The position numbers were made by a program, and so were the translations under genes. This document shows positions 51,162 through 58,772 of a stretch of DNA of 64,000 nucleotides, one piece after another. The notes beneath the pieces are model-generated. The model ran no database searches, was not told the origin of the DNA, and saw only the letters and a list, made by a program, of their open reading frames with translations. The stretch spans positions 1,581,450 to 1,645,449 of the forward strand of contig NZ_JACHIN010000001.1 of the NCBI RefSeq assembly GCF_014203235.1, in the 5' to 3' direction. Origin of the DNA: Nonomuraea endophytica (GTDB lineage: Bacteria; Actinomycetota; Actinomycetes; Streptosporangiales; Streptosporangiaceae). Within the stretch, counting starts at the first letter, position 1. Each line of letters starts with the position of its first letter.

Positions 51162-52187
51162 ATGCTACGAGATGCCCGGCTCTGGCTGGAACTTTCGCTC
51201 GCCGCACTCCTGGCCGGGCTCTTCGTGATCAGCGGCGCGGCCGTCTCGGCGCCGCTCGGGCTGGCGCAGATCGTGCCGCTGGCCTGGCGGCGCAGGTACC
51301 CCGCGCTGGTGCTGGTCGTGGTGGCGCTGGCCACGCTCGTGCACCTGCGGCTCGGGATGTGGCGGGTGGTGGGCTACCTTCCCGCCATGCTCGCGCTGCA
51401 CGCCGCCGCCGGGAGCGGCAGCAGGAGCGTGCGGATCTGGCTGTGCGCGGCGGCCGCATTGGCGCTGTCGATCTCGGACGCCACCCTGCGCGGGATGGTC
51501 GAGGGCGGGCTGATCAGCCTCGTGTCCTTCACGGTCGTGTGGGTGACCGGGGTCGAGCGCGGTCAGCACGCCCGTGAACGCGCCGCGCTGGCCGCCACCG
51601 CCGCCGAGCACGCGCGGCTGCGCGCGGAGTCGGCCGAGCGCGAACGGCTGGCCAGACGGCTGCACGACACGCTGGCCGGGACCGTCACGGTGATGCTCGT
51701 CCAGACCGAGGCGCTGCGGCACACGGCCGCCTTCGCGCCGCCCGAACGTGAGCGGGTGGATCGTGTGCTGTCGGCGGGGCGCCTGGCGCTGGCCGAGGTC
51801 CGCGACGCCATCGCCGATCTCGACCGGCGGGACGCCGCGGGGGCGGAGCTTTCCGCCCATCTCTGCCGGTTGCGGGCGGCGGGGCTGGACGTGCCGGCCG
51901 TACCGTCGATGGATCTTCCGCCGCCGCTCGCGGACGTCTACCACCGGCTGGCCGGCGAGGCGGCGACCAACGCGCTGCGGCACGGCGGGCCGGGCGCGCG
52001 GGTGGAGTACCTCGTCGAGGGGCGGGTGCTGACGATCGTCAGCACCCCCGTGCGGGCGCGGCGGGCCGGGAGCGGCGGCGGTTACGGCCTGCGCAGCCTG
52101 GCCGCCGATCTCCAGGAGTACGGCGGCGCCCTCGCATACGGCCGGGACGGCGAGCGCTGGGTCGTGACCGCGACCTTCCCGGAGTAG
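51162..52187 (+). CDS. NarX-type sensor histidine kinase
   Basis: 341 residues from ATG 51162. Five or so membrane helices (about 5-130) with short loops, then the HisKA_3 dimerisation helix with [21 protein letters not shown] (phospho-accepting His in RRLHD) and an HATPase_c domain of which [10 protein letters not shown] (N box) and GGGYGLRSL (G box) are visible. With almost no extracellular loop it senses the membrane or an internal signal. Divergent from the response regulator. The polysaccharide lyase gene starts 3 bp after its stop. Confidence 0.9.
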   Translation: MLRDARLWLELSLAALLAGLFVISGAAVSAPLGLAQIVPLAWRRRYPALVLVVVALATLVHLRLGMWRVVGYLPAMLALHAAAGSGSRSVRIWLCAAAALALSISDATLRGMVEGGLISLVSFTVVWVTGVERGQHARERAALAATAAEHARLRAESAERERLARRLHDTLAGTVTVMLVQTEALRHTAAFAPPERERVDRVLSAGRLALAEVRDAIADLDRRDAAGAELSAHLCRLRAAGLDVPAVPSMDLPPPLADVYHRLAGEAATNALRHGGPGARVEYLVEGRVLTIVSTPVRARRAGSGGGYGLRSLAADLQEYGGALAYGRDGERWVVTATFPE

Positions 52188-52190
52188 CCG

Positions 52191-54035
52191 GTGCTGTCCA
52201 GACGCGCGATGCTCCTGCTGGGCGCCGCCGCGCTGCTCCCAGGGGATGACCCATTCGAGGTGGTCAGGCGGCAGTGGCGGGAGCTGGCCACGGGCCCGGT
52301 GGTCCACGACATCGACGGATTTATCCGGCGGGCCTACGCCCCCGGCACCGACCCCGAGGGCAACTGGTGGCGCTGGCAGATCGGCGTGCCCAAACGGCTT
52401 CTCGACAGCGCGATGCGTACCGGCTATCGGGGGACGCTGCTGCTGGAGGCGGTCGACCACTTCGTCCCGGAGAGCGTGCTCGACGACTACGACGGCACCA
52501 GCACCGGCGCCAACCGCGTGGACCTGTGCACGGTGCTGCTGCTGCGCGCCGTCCTCGGCGGCGACCGCTCCGATCGCTCCGATCGCTCCGATCGCTCCGA
52601 CCGCGAACGGGCGGCCAGAGCGGTCGCCGGGCTCGCGCCGGTCCTGCGCTATGTCACCGAAGGCGATGGTTTCTACCGCGACGGCTCCTTCATCCAGCAC
52701 TCCTGGGTCCCCTACCAGGGCGGCTACGGCGCGGTGCTGCTGTCCGGGCTGGCCAGGCTCTTCGCCGTGCTGCGCGGCACGCCCTGGGAGGTCGCCGACC
52801 GGCAGGTCGTCCACGACAGCGTCGAGCGCTCCTTCGCCCCCTTCATCCACCAGGGCCTGTGCATGGACCTCGTCCGGGGCAGGAGCGTCGGCAGGCACCC
52901 GGACGGCGCCCGGCGCAGGGCCCGCGAGATCGCCGAGGCCGTGCTGCTGCTCGGCGAGACGGCCGGGGCCGCCGAGCGGGAGCGCTGGCGCGGCATGGTC
53001 AAGGGCTGGGGACTGCTCGACGACGACCGGGTGGCCGCGCGGTCCGAGCCGCTCGGCCACGTGCTGATGCCGATGAGCGCCCGCGCCGTCCACCGGGCGC
53101 ACGGCTGGTGCGCGGCGCTCAGCATGAGCTCGCACCGGATCGGCCACTACGAGCACGGCAACGGCGAGAACCTGCGCGGCTGGCACACCGGCGCCGGAAT
53201 GCTCTACTGGTGGACCCCGGAACACCCCGCCCAGTACGCGGACGGCTTCTGGCAGAGCGTCGACCCCTACCGGCTGCCCGGCACCACGGTCTCCACCCGC
53301 CGCCTGCCCGACGGCGCCGGGACCGCGTGGGGCGAGACCCTCACCCCGTGGCGCTGGGTCGGCGGCGCCACCGACGGCACGTACGCCACCGTCGGCCACC
53401 ACCTGTCCGGCCTGGAAAGCTCACTGGAGGCGTTCAAGTCGTGGTTCTTCCTCGACGACGCCGTGGTCTGCCTGGGCGCCGGGATCGCCTGCCGGGACGG
53501 CGTGCCCGTCGAGACCGTCGTGGACAACCGCAGGACCGGCGCCGCCCTGACCGTGGACCGCCGGGCGGGCTGGTTCCACCTGGAGGGCCACGCCGGATAC
53601 GTCGTTTGGGACGGCGCACAGCCGGAGATCGGGCGCGACGAGCGGTACGTGACGCTCTGGCTGGACCACGGCACCGACCCCACGGACGCCGGTTACGCCT
53701 ACGCGCTGCTGCCCGGCGCCTCCGAAGCCGGGACGCGGGCCCGTGCCGCCGCATCGACCTGGCTGCACGTCCTGGCCAACACGGACCGGCAGCAGGCCGT
53801 ACACGTGCCGGGGCTGGGTCTGACCGCGGCCAACTTCTGGCAGCCGGGCACCGTCGGCCCGCTGACCGCCTCGGCCCCCTGCGCGGTCCTCGTCAGAGAG
53901 AAAAGCGACGGCACCGCCACGCTCACGGTCGCCGACCCACGCCGTGAACTGCCTGGTCTGACCGTCGTCTGGAACCGGCACGTCCTCGTCTTCGAGGCCC
54001 TCCCCGAGCCCCGGACCGTGACGCTCCCCGTTTAG
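52191..54035 (+). CDS. Polysaccharide lyase family 8 (hyaluronate/chondroitin/xanthan lyase-like), short form
   Basis: 614 residues, GTG start 3 bp after the kinase stop. A Tat-like leader (SRRAMLLLGAAALLPG) indicates export. PL8 hallmarks: NWWRWQIGVPKRL, TGANRVDL (catalytic Asn), DGSFIQHSWVPYQGGYG (catalytic His, Tyr), SSHRIGHYEHGNGENLRGWHTG and GFWQSVDPYRLPGTTVS, followed by the beta-sandwich domains. Members break uronic-acid polysaccharides by beta-elimination. It is about 120-180 residues shorter than typical PL8 lyases, the loss being at the start of the alpha-toroid. A DRS tetrad repeat lies near 125-137. Possibly controlled by the adjacent two-component system. Confidence 0.9.
   Translation: MLSRRAMLLLGAAALLPGDDPFEVVRRQWRELATGPVVHDIDGFIRRAYAPGTDPEGNWWRWQIGVPKRLLDSAMRTGYRGTLLLEAVDHFVPESVLDDYDGTSTGANRVDLCTVLLLRAVLGGDRSDRSDRSDRSDRERAARAVAGLAPVLRYVTEGDGFYRDGSFIQHSWVPYQGGYGAVLLSGLARLFAVLRGTPWEVADRQVVHDSVERSFAPFIHQGLCMDLVRGRSVGRHPDGARRRAREIAEAVLLLGETAGAAERERWRGMVKGWGLLDDDRVAARSEPLGHVLMPMSARAVHRAHGWCAALSMSSHRIGHYEHGNGENLRGWHTGAGMLYWWTPEHPAQYADGFWQSVDPYRLPGTTVSTRRLPDGAGTAWGETLTPWRWVGGATDGTYATVGHHLSGLESSLEAFKSWFFLDDAVVCLGAGIACRDGVPVETVVDNRRTGAALTVDRRAGWFHLEGHAGYVVWDGAQPEIGRDERYVTLWLDHGTDPTDAGYAYALLPGASEAGTRARAAASTWLHVLANTDRQQAVHVPGLGLTAANFWQPGTVGPLTASAPCAVLVREKSDGTATLTVADPRRELPGLTVVWNRHVLVFEALPEPRTVTLPV
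52563..52598 (+). repeat. 9-bp tandem repeat GATCGCTCC, four copies
   Basis: Units at 52563 (one mismatch), 52572, 52581 and 52590 encode DRS repeats inside the lyase; copy-number change keeps the frame. Confidence 0.9.
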
Positions 54036-54053
54036 CCGTCTGTCGCCGGGTAG
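54030..54053 (+). promoter_or_regulatory. SigB-like promoter of the PRC-barrel gene
   Basis: GTTT, 14 bases, GGGTAG; matches the actinobacterial stress-sigma pattern GNNT-N14-16-GGGTAY except for the last base. 38 bp before the PRC-barrel ATG. Confidence 0.5.
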
Positions 54054-54091
54054 CCGGATGTGCGTCCCGCAACCAGAGGAAAGGAGCAATC

Positions 54092-54466
54092 ATGCAGCCT
54101 GACCCGAACCTGTGGGCCTACCACCAGGACGTATACGGAACCGGCGGCAGCATGGATCTCGCCGGATACACCGTCGAGGCGACCGACGGCAAGATCGGTT
54201 CGGTCGACGAGGCGAGTTACGAGGTCGGCGAGAGCTACATCGTCGTCGACACCGGCCCGTGGATCTTCGGCAAGAAGGTCATGCTTCCGGCCAGCGTCGT
54301 CACCAGGGTGGATCCGCAGGAGAAGAGAGTCCACGTCTCCCGCACCAAGCAGGAGATCAAGGACGCTCCCGAGTTCGACGCGTCGAGCTACAAGGAGTCC
54401 GTCTACCGGGATCAGATAGGCACCTACTACGGGAAGTTTCCCCCGTACGGTCCCGGCCCTCTGTAA
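54092..54466 (+). CDS. PRC-barrel domain protein
   Basis: 124 residues. The PRC barrel is seen in DLAGYTVEATDGKIGSVDEASYEVGESYIVVDTGPWIFGKKVMLPASVVTRVDPQEKRVHV, followed by a short Tyr-rich tail (ESVYRDQIGTYYGKFPPYG). PRC-barrel proteins of this size are soluble, often stress-induced, and probably bind other proteins. An AAAGGAG ribosome site precedes the ATG. Own promoter motif upstream and strong terminator downstream make it a single-gene unit. Confidence 0.92.
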   Translation: MQPDPNLWAYHQDVYGTGGSMDLAGYTVEATDGKIGSVDEASYEVGESYIVVDTGPWIFGKKVMLPASVVTRVDPQEKRVHVSRTKQEIKDAPEFDASSYKESVYRDQIGTYYGKFPPYGPGPL

Positions 54467-54478
54467 AGCGAACAACTC

Positions 54479-54508
54479 AAGGGCAGGCCGCGCGCGCGGC
54501 CTGCCCTT
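54479..54508 (+). terminator. Strong terminator of the PRC-barrel gene
   Basis: 13-bp perfect stem (54479-54491 with 54496-54508) and a GCGC loop, ending in TT followed by CCCCCTGTCTCT. Confidence 0.85.
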
Positions 54509-54532
54509 CCCCCTGTCTCTGAGGAGGTTTCC

Positions 54533-55525
54533 ATGGATCTGCGAGGAAAGGTGGTCGTGGTCACCGGCGCCAGCGGCGGCGTCGGCCGCGCCGTGGTGCG
54601 CGAACTGGGCGTGCGCGGCGCCACCGTCGCGCTGATCGCGCGCGGCACGGTCGGCCTGGCCGAGGCGTCGGTGGAGGTCGGCGTCGCGGGCGGCGAGGGC
54701 CTCGTCTACGAGGCCGACGTCGCCGACCATCACCAGGTACGGCAGGCCGCCGAACGTATCGAGGCCGACCTCGGCCCGATCGAGGTGTGGATGAACGTCG
54801 CCTTCTCCTCGGTGTTCGCCAAGTTCTGGGACATCCAGCCCGAGGAGTACGAGCGCGCCACCCGCGTCACCTACCTCGGCTACGTCTGGGGCACCCGCGT
54901 GGCACTCGACCTCATGCGCCCCCGCGGCCACGGCGTCATCGTCCAGGCCGGATCGGCGCTCACCTACCGGGGCATCCCCCTGCAGTCCGCCTACTGCGGT
55001 GCCAAACACGCCATCAAGGGCTTCACCGAGTCCGTCCGCACCGAACTGCTGCACGAGAAGAGCGACATCCAGATCACGATGGTGCAGCTGCCCGCGCTCA
55101 ACACGCCGCAGTTCGACTGGGCGCTGGCCAGGCTGGGCCGCCACCCGCGGCCGGTGCCGCCGATCTACCAGCCCGAGGTCGCCGCCCGTGCCATGGTCCA
55201 CGCCGCCGAGCATCCGCGCCGCCGCGAGTACTGGGTCGGCGCCACCACGGCGGCCACGATCCTGGCCCAGAAGTTCGCCGCCGGAGCGCTGGACCGCTAC
55301 CTGGCCCGCACCGGGGTCGACGCGCAGCAGATCGCCGGAGAGCCGCCCACCGGCGTCCACAACCTGTGGAAACCCGCCGACGACGAGCGGTCCTACGGCG
55401 CGCACGGCCGCTTCGACGACCGCAGCCACCGCCGCAGCCTGCAGGTCTGGCTCTCCCGCCACCGCGGCGCGGTCGCGCTGGGCGCCGCTGCCGCCGCCTA
55501 CCTGGGCTGGCGGGCGCTCCGTTAA
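54533..55525 (+). CDS. Membrane-anchored short-chain dehydrogenase (SDR)
   Basis: 330 residues. N-terminal coenzyme motif VTGASGGVGRAVVRELG, catalytic Ser in VQAGSALTYRG and YCGAKHA as Y-x3-K; EVWMNVAF replaces the usual NNAG. After the SDR core a C-terminal extension of about 90 residues ends in a hydrophobic helix AVALGAAAAAYLGWRALR, likely a tail anchor. SDRs of this kind appear in actinobacterial osmotic/general stress regulons. GAGGAGG ribosome site upstream; it follows the terminator of the PRC gene, so it needs its own promoter. Confidence 0.9.
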   Translation: MDLRGKVVVVTGASGGVGRAVVRELGVRGATVALIARGTVGLAEASVEVGVAGGEGLVYEADVADHHQVRQAAERIEADLGPIEVWMNVAFSSVFAKFWDIQPEEYERATRVTYLGYVWGTRVALDLMRPRGHGVIVQAGSALTYRGIPLQSAYCGAKHAIKGFTESVRTELLHEKSDIQITMVQLPALNTPQFDWALARLGRHPRPVPPIYQPEVAARAMVHAAEHPRRREYWVGATTAATILAQKFAAGALDRYLARTGVDAQQIAGEPPTGVHNLWKPADDERSYGAHGRFDDRSHRRSLQVWLSRHRGAVALGAAAAAYLGWRALR

Positions 55526-55544
55526 ACAGCGCGACCGTGGGTAG
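55521..55544 (+). promoter_or_regulatory. SigB-like promoter of the lipoprotein/microprotein/DUF6766 unit
   Basis: GTTA, 14 bases, GGGTAG, same spacing as at 54030-54053. The -10 ends only nine bases before the ATG at 55554, so the transcript would be leaderless or nearly so. Confidence 0.45.
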
Positions 55545-55553
55545 CCGTCTGTC

Positions 55554-55934
55554 ATGAGCAGATTGCTGTTGCTGCTGGTGGCACTGGTGATCACGGCCTG
55601 TTCCTCGCAGCGGGACGGCGAGGTGGCGCAGGCCGCGGACGGCTTCTACGCCGCCCTCGCCTCCGGTGACGGCGCGCGGGCCTGCGCCCTGCTCTCGCCG
55701 CGCGCCGAGGAGGGCCTGGAGAAGGGCGGCGACACCTGTCCCGAGGTTGTTCTGGACCTGGACCTGCGTGGGGGCGCGCCGCTGGGCGGTCCGCGGGTCT
55801 ACGGCGACGAGGCCCAGGTACGGCTGGCCGCCGACACCGTCTTCCTGCACCGGTTCGCCGACGGGTGGCGGGTCAGGGCGGCCGGGTGCGAGCCTCGGCC
55901 CGGCCTGCCGTACCGGTGCGAGATCGAGGGGTGA
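55554..55934 (+). CDS. Small lipoprotein of unknown function
   Basis: 126 residues. Signal peptide MSRLLLLLVALVITACSS with a lipobox ending in Cys16 predicts a lipid-anchored extracytoplasmic protein. The rest looks like a compact alpha-beta fold (ADGFYAALASGDGARACALLSP, VFLHRFADGWRVRAAGC), similar in outline to SnoaL/NTF2-like domains, with four further Cys that may form disulfides. First gene of a tightly packed unit; the next ORF starts 4 bp after its stop. Confidence 0.8.
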   Translation: MSRLLLLLVALVITACSSQRDGEVAQAADGFYAALASGDGARACALLSPRAEEGLEKGGDTCPEVVLDLDLRGGAPLGGPRVYGDEAQVRLAADTVFLHRFADGWRVRAAGCEPRPGLPYRCEIEG

Positions 55935-55938
55935 GCGC

Positions 55939-56022
55939 ATGCGGATCATGTTCGTCACGACGCTCGCCATCATCGTCGTGGGCCTGGCCTACATGATCGC
56001 GCTGGGGGTGCTTGACCGATGA
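55939..56022 (+). CDS. 27-residue single-helix membrane microprotein
   Basis: MRIMFVTTLAIIVVGLAYMI begins this 27-residue ORF, which is almost entirely one membrane helix with a charged LDR end. It starts 4 bp after the lipoprotein stop, and its TGA overlaps the ATG of the DUF6766 gene (ATGA). This position, with overlaps on both sides, is good evidence that it is translated. Possibly a small subunit or regulator of the DUF6766 membrane protein. No homologue is known to me. Confidence 0.65.
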   Translation: MRIMFVTTLAIIVVGLAYMIALGVLDR

Positions 56023-56693
56023 GGGGCTTCGTCAGGGACAACGCGCTGAGCCTGTTCTTCCTGCTGGCCTTCGCCGCCGCGCTGGTGGGGCAGTCGTTCG
56101 CCGGGACCGCCGACTACAACGCCAGGCAGCTGACCGAGGGCGGGCTGCCGGTCACCTGGGCGGACTACGTCACGAGCAGCGACTTCGCCGTGGACGTGGC
56201 GGAGAACTGGCAGTCGGAGTACCTGCAGTTCCTGATGTTCATCATGGTCACGGTCTGGCTGGTGCAGCGCGGTTCGCCGGAGTCGAAGCCGCCGGGGGAG
56301 GAGGGCGGCCAGAGTGACCGGGAGCAGCGGATCGGGCCCTTCGCCCGGCCGGACAGTCCCGCCTGGGCCAAGGCCGGAGGGGTGCGCCGCAGCCTGTACT
56401 CCAACTCGCTCGGCTGGGTGATGGGGCTGGTCTTCGCCGCCTCCTGGTTCGCGCAGTCGGTGGCCGGGACCGCGGCGTACAACAACCAGCGGCTTTCCCA
56501 GTTGCAGGACCCGGTCGGCTGGAGCGGCTACGTGCTGTCCGCGGACTTCTGGAACCGCACTCTCCAGAACTGGCAGTCGGAGTTCCTGGCCGTGCTGTCG
56601 ATGATCGTGCTGGCCGTCTACCTGCGCCAACGTGGCTCGCCCGAGTCCAAGCCCGTCGGCGCCGGGCATGCGGCGACCGGTGTGGAGAGCTAG
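56019..56693 (+). CDS. DUF6766 family membrane protein with internal duplication
   Basis: 224 residues, four membrane helices. It consists of two similar halves, each with a helix ending in FA-S-AGTA-YN, then NWQSE(Y/F)L, a second helix and V-LRQRGSPESKP (LVQRGSPESKPPGEE near 82-96 and YLRQRGSPESKPV near 203-215). This matches DUF6766, common in actinobacterial stress gene sets; function unknown. Its ATG overlaps the microprotein stop by four bases, so both are translationally coupled. Confidence 0.85.
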   Translation: MRGFVRDNALSLFFLLAFAAALVGQSFAGTADYNARQLTEGGLPVTWADYVTSSDFAVDVAENWQSEYLQFLMFIMVTVWLVQRGSPESKPPGEEGGQSDREQRIGPFARPDSPAWAKAGGVRRSLYSNSLGWVMGLVFAASWFAQSVAGTAAYNNQRLSQLQDPVGWSGYVLSADFWNRTLQNWQSEFLAVLSMIVLAVYLRQRGSPESKPVGAGHAATGVES

Positions 56694-56704
56694 CGCGGGG
56701 GTAG
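56680..56704 (+). promoter_or_regulatory. SigB-like promoter of the CBS gene
   Basis: GTGT, 15 bases, GGGTAG; overlaps the end of the DUF6766 gene, 41 bp before the CBS-protein ATG. Third such motif in 2.7 kb. Confidence 0.4.
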
Positions 56705-56745
56705 GTGGAGTTCTTGCTGATCTGTCCGATCTGTTGAGGAGGGGC

Positions 56746-57159
56746 ATGCCGACCGCACGCGAGATCATGACGCCCGACACGGAGTGCATCGCCGCCGACG
56801 CCAGCGTGTCCGAGGCCGCGGAGAAGATGGCCAGCCTCGACGTCGGCTCCCTGCCGATCTGCGGATCGGACGAGCGGCTGCGGGGGATGCTGACCGACCG
56901 GGACATCGTGGTGAAGGTCCTGGCGATCGGTAAAGACCCCGACTCCTGTCGTACGGGGGAGCTCGCCCGGGGCACGCCGGTCGCGGTCGGGGCCGACGAC
57001 GACGCCAACGAGATCCTGCGCACGATGGCCGCGTACAGGGTCAGGCGGCTGCCCGTGCTCGACGGCCACCGCCTGGTCGGCATCGTCGCCCTGGCCGATG
57101 TCGCCCGAGCCCTGCCGGACGCCCCGGTGGGGGATCTGATGAGCGCGATTGCGAGTTGA
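56746..57159 (+). CDS. Two-CBS-domain protein
   Basis: 137 residues from ATG 56746 (GAGGAGGGG ribosome site). A pair of CBS motifs forms one Bateman module: AREIMTPDTECIAADASVSEAAEKMASLDVGSLPIC with MLTDRDIVVKVLA, then ELARGTPVAVGADDDANEILRTMAAYRVRRLPVLDGHRLVGIVALADVAR. Stand-alone Bateman proteins bind adenine nucleotides and act as energy sensors; actinobacterial ones are often stress or dormancy induced. The next small membrane-protein gene follows after 2 bp. Confidence 0.93.
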   Translation: MPTAREIMTPDTECIAADASVSEAAEKMASLDVGSLPICGSDERLRGMLTDRDIVVKVLAIGKDPDSCRTGELARGTPVAVGADDDANEILRTMAAYRVRRLPVLDGHRLVGIVALADVARALPDAPVGDLMSAIAS

Positions 57160-57161
57160 CC

Positions 57162-57419
57162 ATGAACAACGATGACTTCCGTCCGCCCGAACGTTCGCCC
57201 GAGGGCAAGCCGATGGCCAGTGCCACCCCACGTGACGTGGTGCACATCAGGGTGGGTTCGTTCATCCTGATCTTCGCCGTCGTGCTCGGCGTGGCCGGCC
57301 TGCTGCTGGACATCCCGCTGCTCGCCGTCGGAGCCGGGGTGGTGATCGTGGCCACGATCGTGGACATGGTCCTGGCCGTACGCGGGCAGCGCGCCCGGGG
57401 CTCCGGAGAAGCCGGGTGA
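57162..57419 (+). CDS. Small two-helix membrane protein (DUF6458-like)
   Basis: 85 residues: a polar N-terminus of about 30 residues, then two adjacent hydrophobic helices (VGSFILIFAVVLGVAGLLLDIPLL and AVGAGVVIVATIVDMVLAV regions) and a basic tail. It resembles small stress-associated actinobacterial membrane proteins such as DUF6458, but the match is loose. It begins 2 bp after the CBS stop, hence in its operon, and ends 6 bp from the convergent DUF1707 stop. Confidence 0.65.
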   Translation: MNNDDFRPPERSPEGKPMASATPRDVVHIRVGSFILIFAVVLGVAGLLLDIPLLAVGAGVVIVATIVDMVLAVRGQRARGSGEAG

Positions 57420-57425
57420 CGCGCG

Positions 57426-57923
57426 TCAGCGGTGGCGGATCTTGAGGCGGCCGTAGCCGAGCTCACCGCTCACCTGGACGTGCAGCGTGCTTGGGCTCGG
57501 GTTTCGGGGTGGGCGATGGGTGGCGGTGCCCCAGGTGAGGCGTACCCGGTCGTAGTCGACGCTGGCCCGCTTCGGCAGGATGAGAAGGACCGAGCCGTAG
57601 GCCAGCTGGAAGTCGATCTCGATGGCCGAATGCCGGATGTCGGCGGCGGACAGGTCGAGGTTGGCGCCGCCGTACTCGCCGATGACCCGCAGTGAGCGGG
57701 GCACGCGCCACGCGCCCGAGCGGCGGATGCGGCCCCCCGTGGAGACCAGCTCGACCCGCTCGTCGGGCAGTTCGGCCAGCGCCGTGGCCAGCGTGCCGGG
57801 GGAGCGGGCGGTGAGTGCCTGCTCCAGCCGCACTTCCATCTCGGCTGAGTCGAGATGGCCCTCCGCGTAGGCGTGCTGGAGCCTCTGGACGGCCTGGTCG
57901 CGCTCGGCCTCGGACAGGGGCAT
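57426..57923 (-). CDS. DUF1707 domain protein
   Basis: 165 residues. The N-terminal DUF1707 motif is clear (SEAERDQAVQRLQHAYAEGHLDSAEMEVRLEQALTARSPGTLATALAELP); the C-terminal half (RSLRVIGEYGGANLDLSAADI, VRLTWGTATHRPP) is a beta-rich region like the LiaF/cell-wall-active C-terminal domain. Together they suggest an envelope-stress sensor related to LiaF-type proteins, though no membrane helix is present. A long perfect dyad sits 15 bp upstream of the start. Confidence 0.88.
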   Translation of the reverse strand: MPLSEAERDQAVQRLQHAYAEGHLDSAEMEVRLEQALTARSPGTLATALAELPDERVELVSTGGRIRRSGAWRVPRSLRVIGEYGGANLDLSAADIRHSAIEIDFQLAYGSVLLILPKRASVDYDRVRLTWGTATHRPPRNPSPSTLHVQVSGELGYGRLKIRHR

Positions 57924-57937
57924 GACGACCTCCCTTC

Positions 57938-57958
57938 ATGGTGTCATATAGACACCAT
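57938..57958. promoter_or_regulatory. Operator-like dyad upstream of the DUF1707 gene
   Basis: ATGGTGTC-N5-GACACCAT, perfect 8-bp arms (57938-57945, 57951-57958). A second, shorter palindrome ATGGTGCCAT follows at 57960-57969. Likely bound by a PadR/GntR/TetR-type repressor; which one is unknown. Confidence 0.65.
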
Positions 57959-57972
57959 AATGGTGCCATGCG

Positions 57973-58695
57973 TCATGCGGTAGTGCGCTCGGACTCCAGA
58001 CTGTTCAGGATGTGGCGCAGGCCGAAGGAGAACTGGTCCTCGCGCGTGGCGTCGACACTGACACCGGCGGTGTGCTGGGCCGCGTAAAGACGGCGCAGGC
58101 GCGGGTACGCCTGGGCGGCCCGCTCGGCCACGGGCCACATGAGCTCCACCCACTCCTCCTGGTTCAGGCCGTTGCGAGCCATCAGCGACAGCGCCGCCGC
58201 CTCGGCAATGGTGACGCCGGTGACGTAGGACGCGACGGTGCTCAGCGCCCGGTTGGCCGCCTCCAGCGGGAAGCCGGCGGTCTCCAGGACGCCGATCATG
58301 CGATCGGTCTTCTCCATGGTGTTCGGGCCGAGGTACGACAGGCCGGCCGCGCCGAAGAGCTGCGCTGACCAGGGGTGGCGCAGGATCGCGGCGCGCAGGC
58401 TGTGGGCGCAGGCGAGCGTGGGGGCGCGCCAGTCGGCCGGGTCGTCGCTCTCGACGATCTCGATCTCGGCGTAGATCTGGTCGACGACCAGCTCGATCAG
58501 CTCGTCCTTGCTGGCCACGTGGCGGTAGAAGGCGGTGGCCGCGGTGCCCAGCTCCGCGCCGAGGCGCCGCATGCTCAGCGCCTCCAGTCCCTCGGCGTCC
58601 AGGACGCGCATGGCGGTGGCGACGATCAGCTCGCGGGTCAGCGCGGGGGGCTTCTTCCGTGGGCGCGTCCACACCGACGGGCTCTGTTCTTGCAT
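57973..58695 (-). CDS. TetR/AcrR family regulator
   Basis: 240 residues from ATG 58695 (GGGAGAG ribosome site). HTH: LTRELIVATAMRVLDAEGLEALSMRRLGAELGTAATAFYRHVASKDELIELVVDQIY, followed by a TetR C-terminal ligand domain of the TetR_C_1 type. Divergent from the DUF4097 gene with an imperfect 15-bp dyad of TetR character between them; it is also directly upstream of the DUF1707 gene on the same strand. It may therefore control both envelope-related genes. Confidence 0.92.
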   Translation of the reverse strand: MQEQSPSVWTRPRKKPPALTRELIVATAMRVLDAEGLEALSMRRLGAELGTAATAFYRHVASKDELIELVVDQIYAEIEIVESDDPADWRAPTLACAHSLRAAILRHPWSAQLFGAAGLSYLGPNTMEKTDRMIGVLETAGFPLEAANRALSTVASYVTGVTIAEAAALSLMARNGLNQEEWVELMWPVAERAAQAYPRLRRLYAAQHTAGVSVDATREDQFSFGLRHILNSLESERTTA

Positions 58696-58743
58696 GCTCT
58701 CTCCCTGGTCGCGGCCATTGTAGTGCACGGTGTGATTGCCAAC

Positions 58744-58758
58744 GCGTACACTGTTCGC
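58744..58758. promoter_or_regulatory. TetR-type dyad
   Basis: GCGTACACTGTTCGC: arms GCG-ACA/TGT-CGC with one mismatched pair; the TACACTGTTC core is typical of TetR-family sites. It lies 49 bp before the TetR start and 15 bp before the DUF4097 start. Confidence 0.5.
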
Positions 58759-58772
58759 ATAGGGTGCACGGC

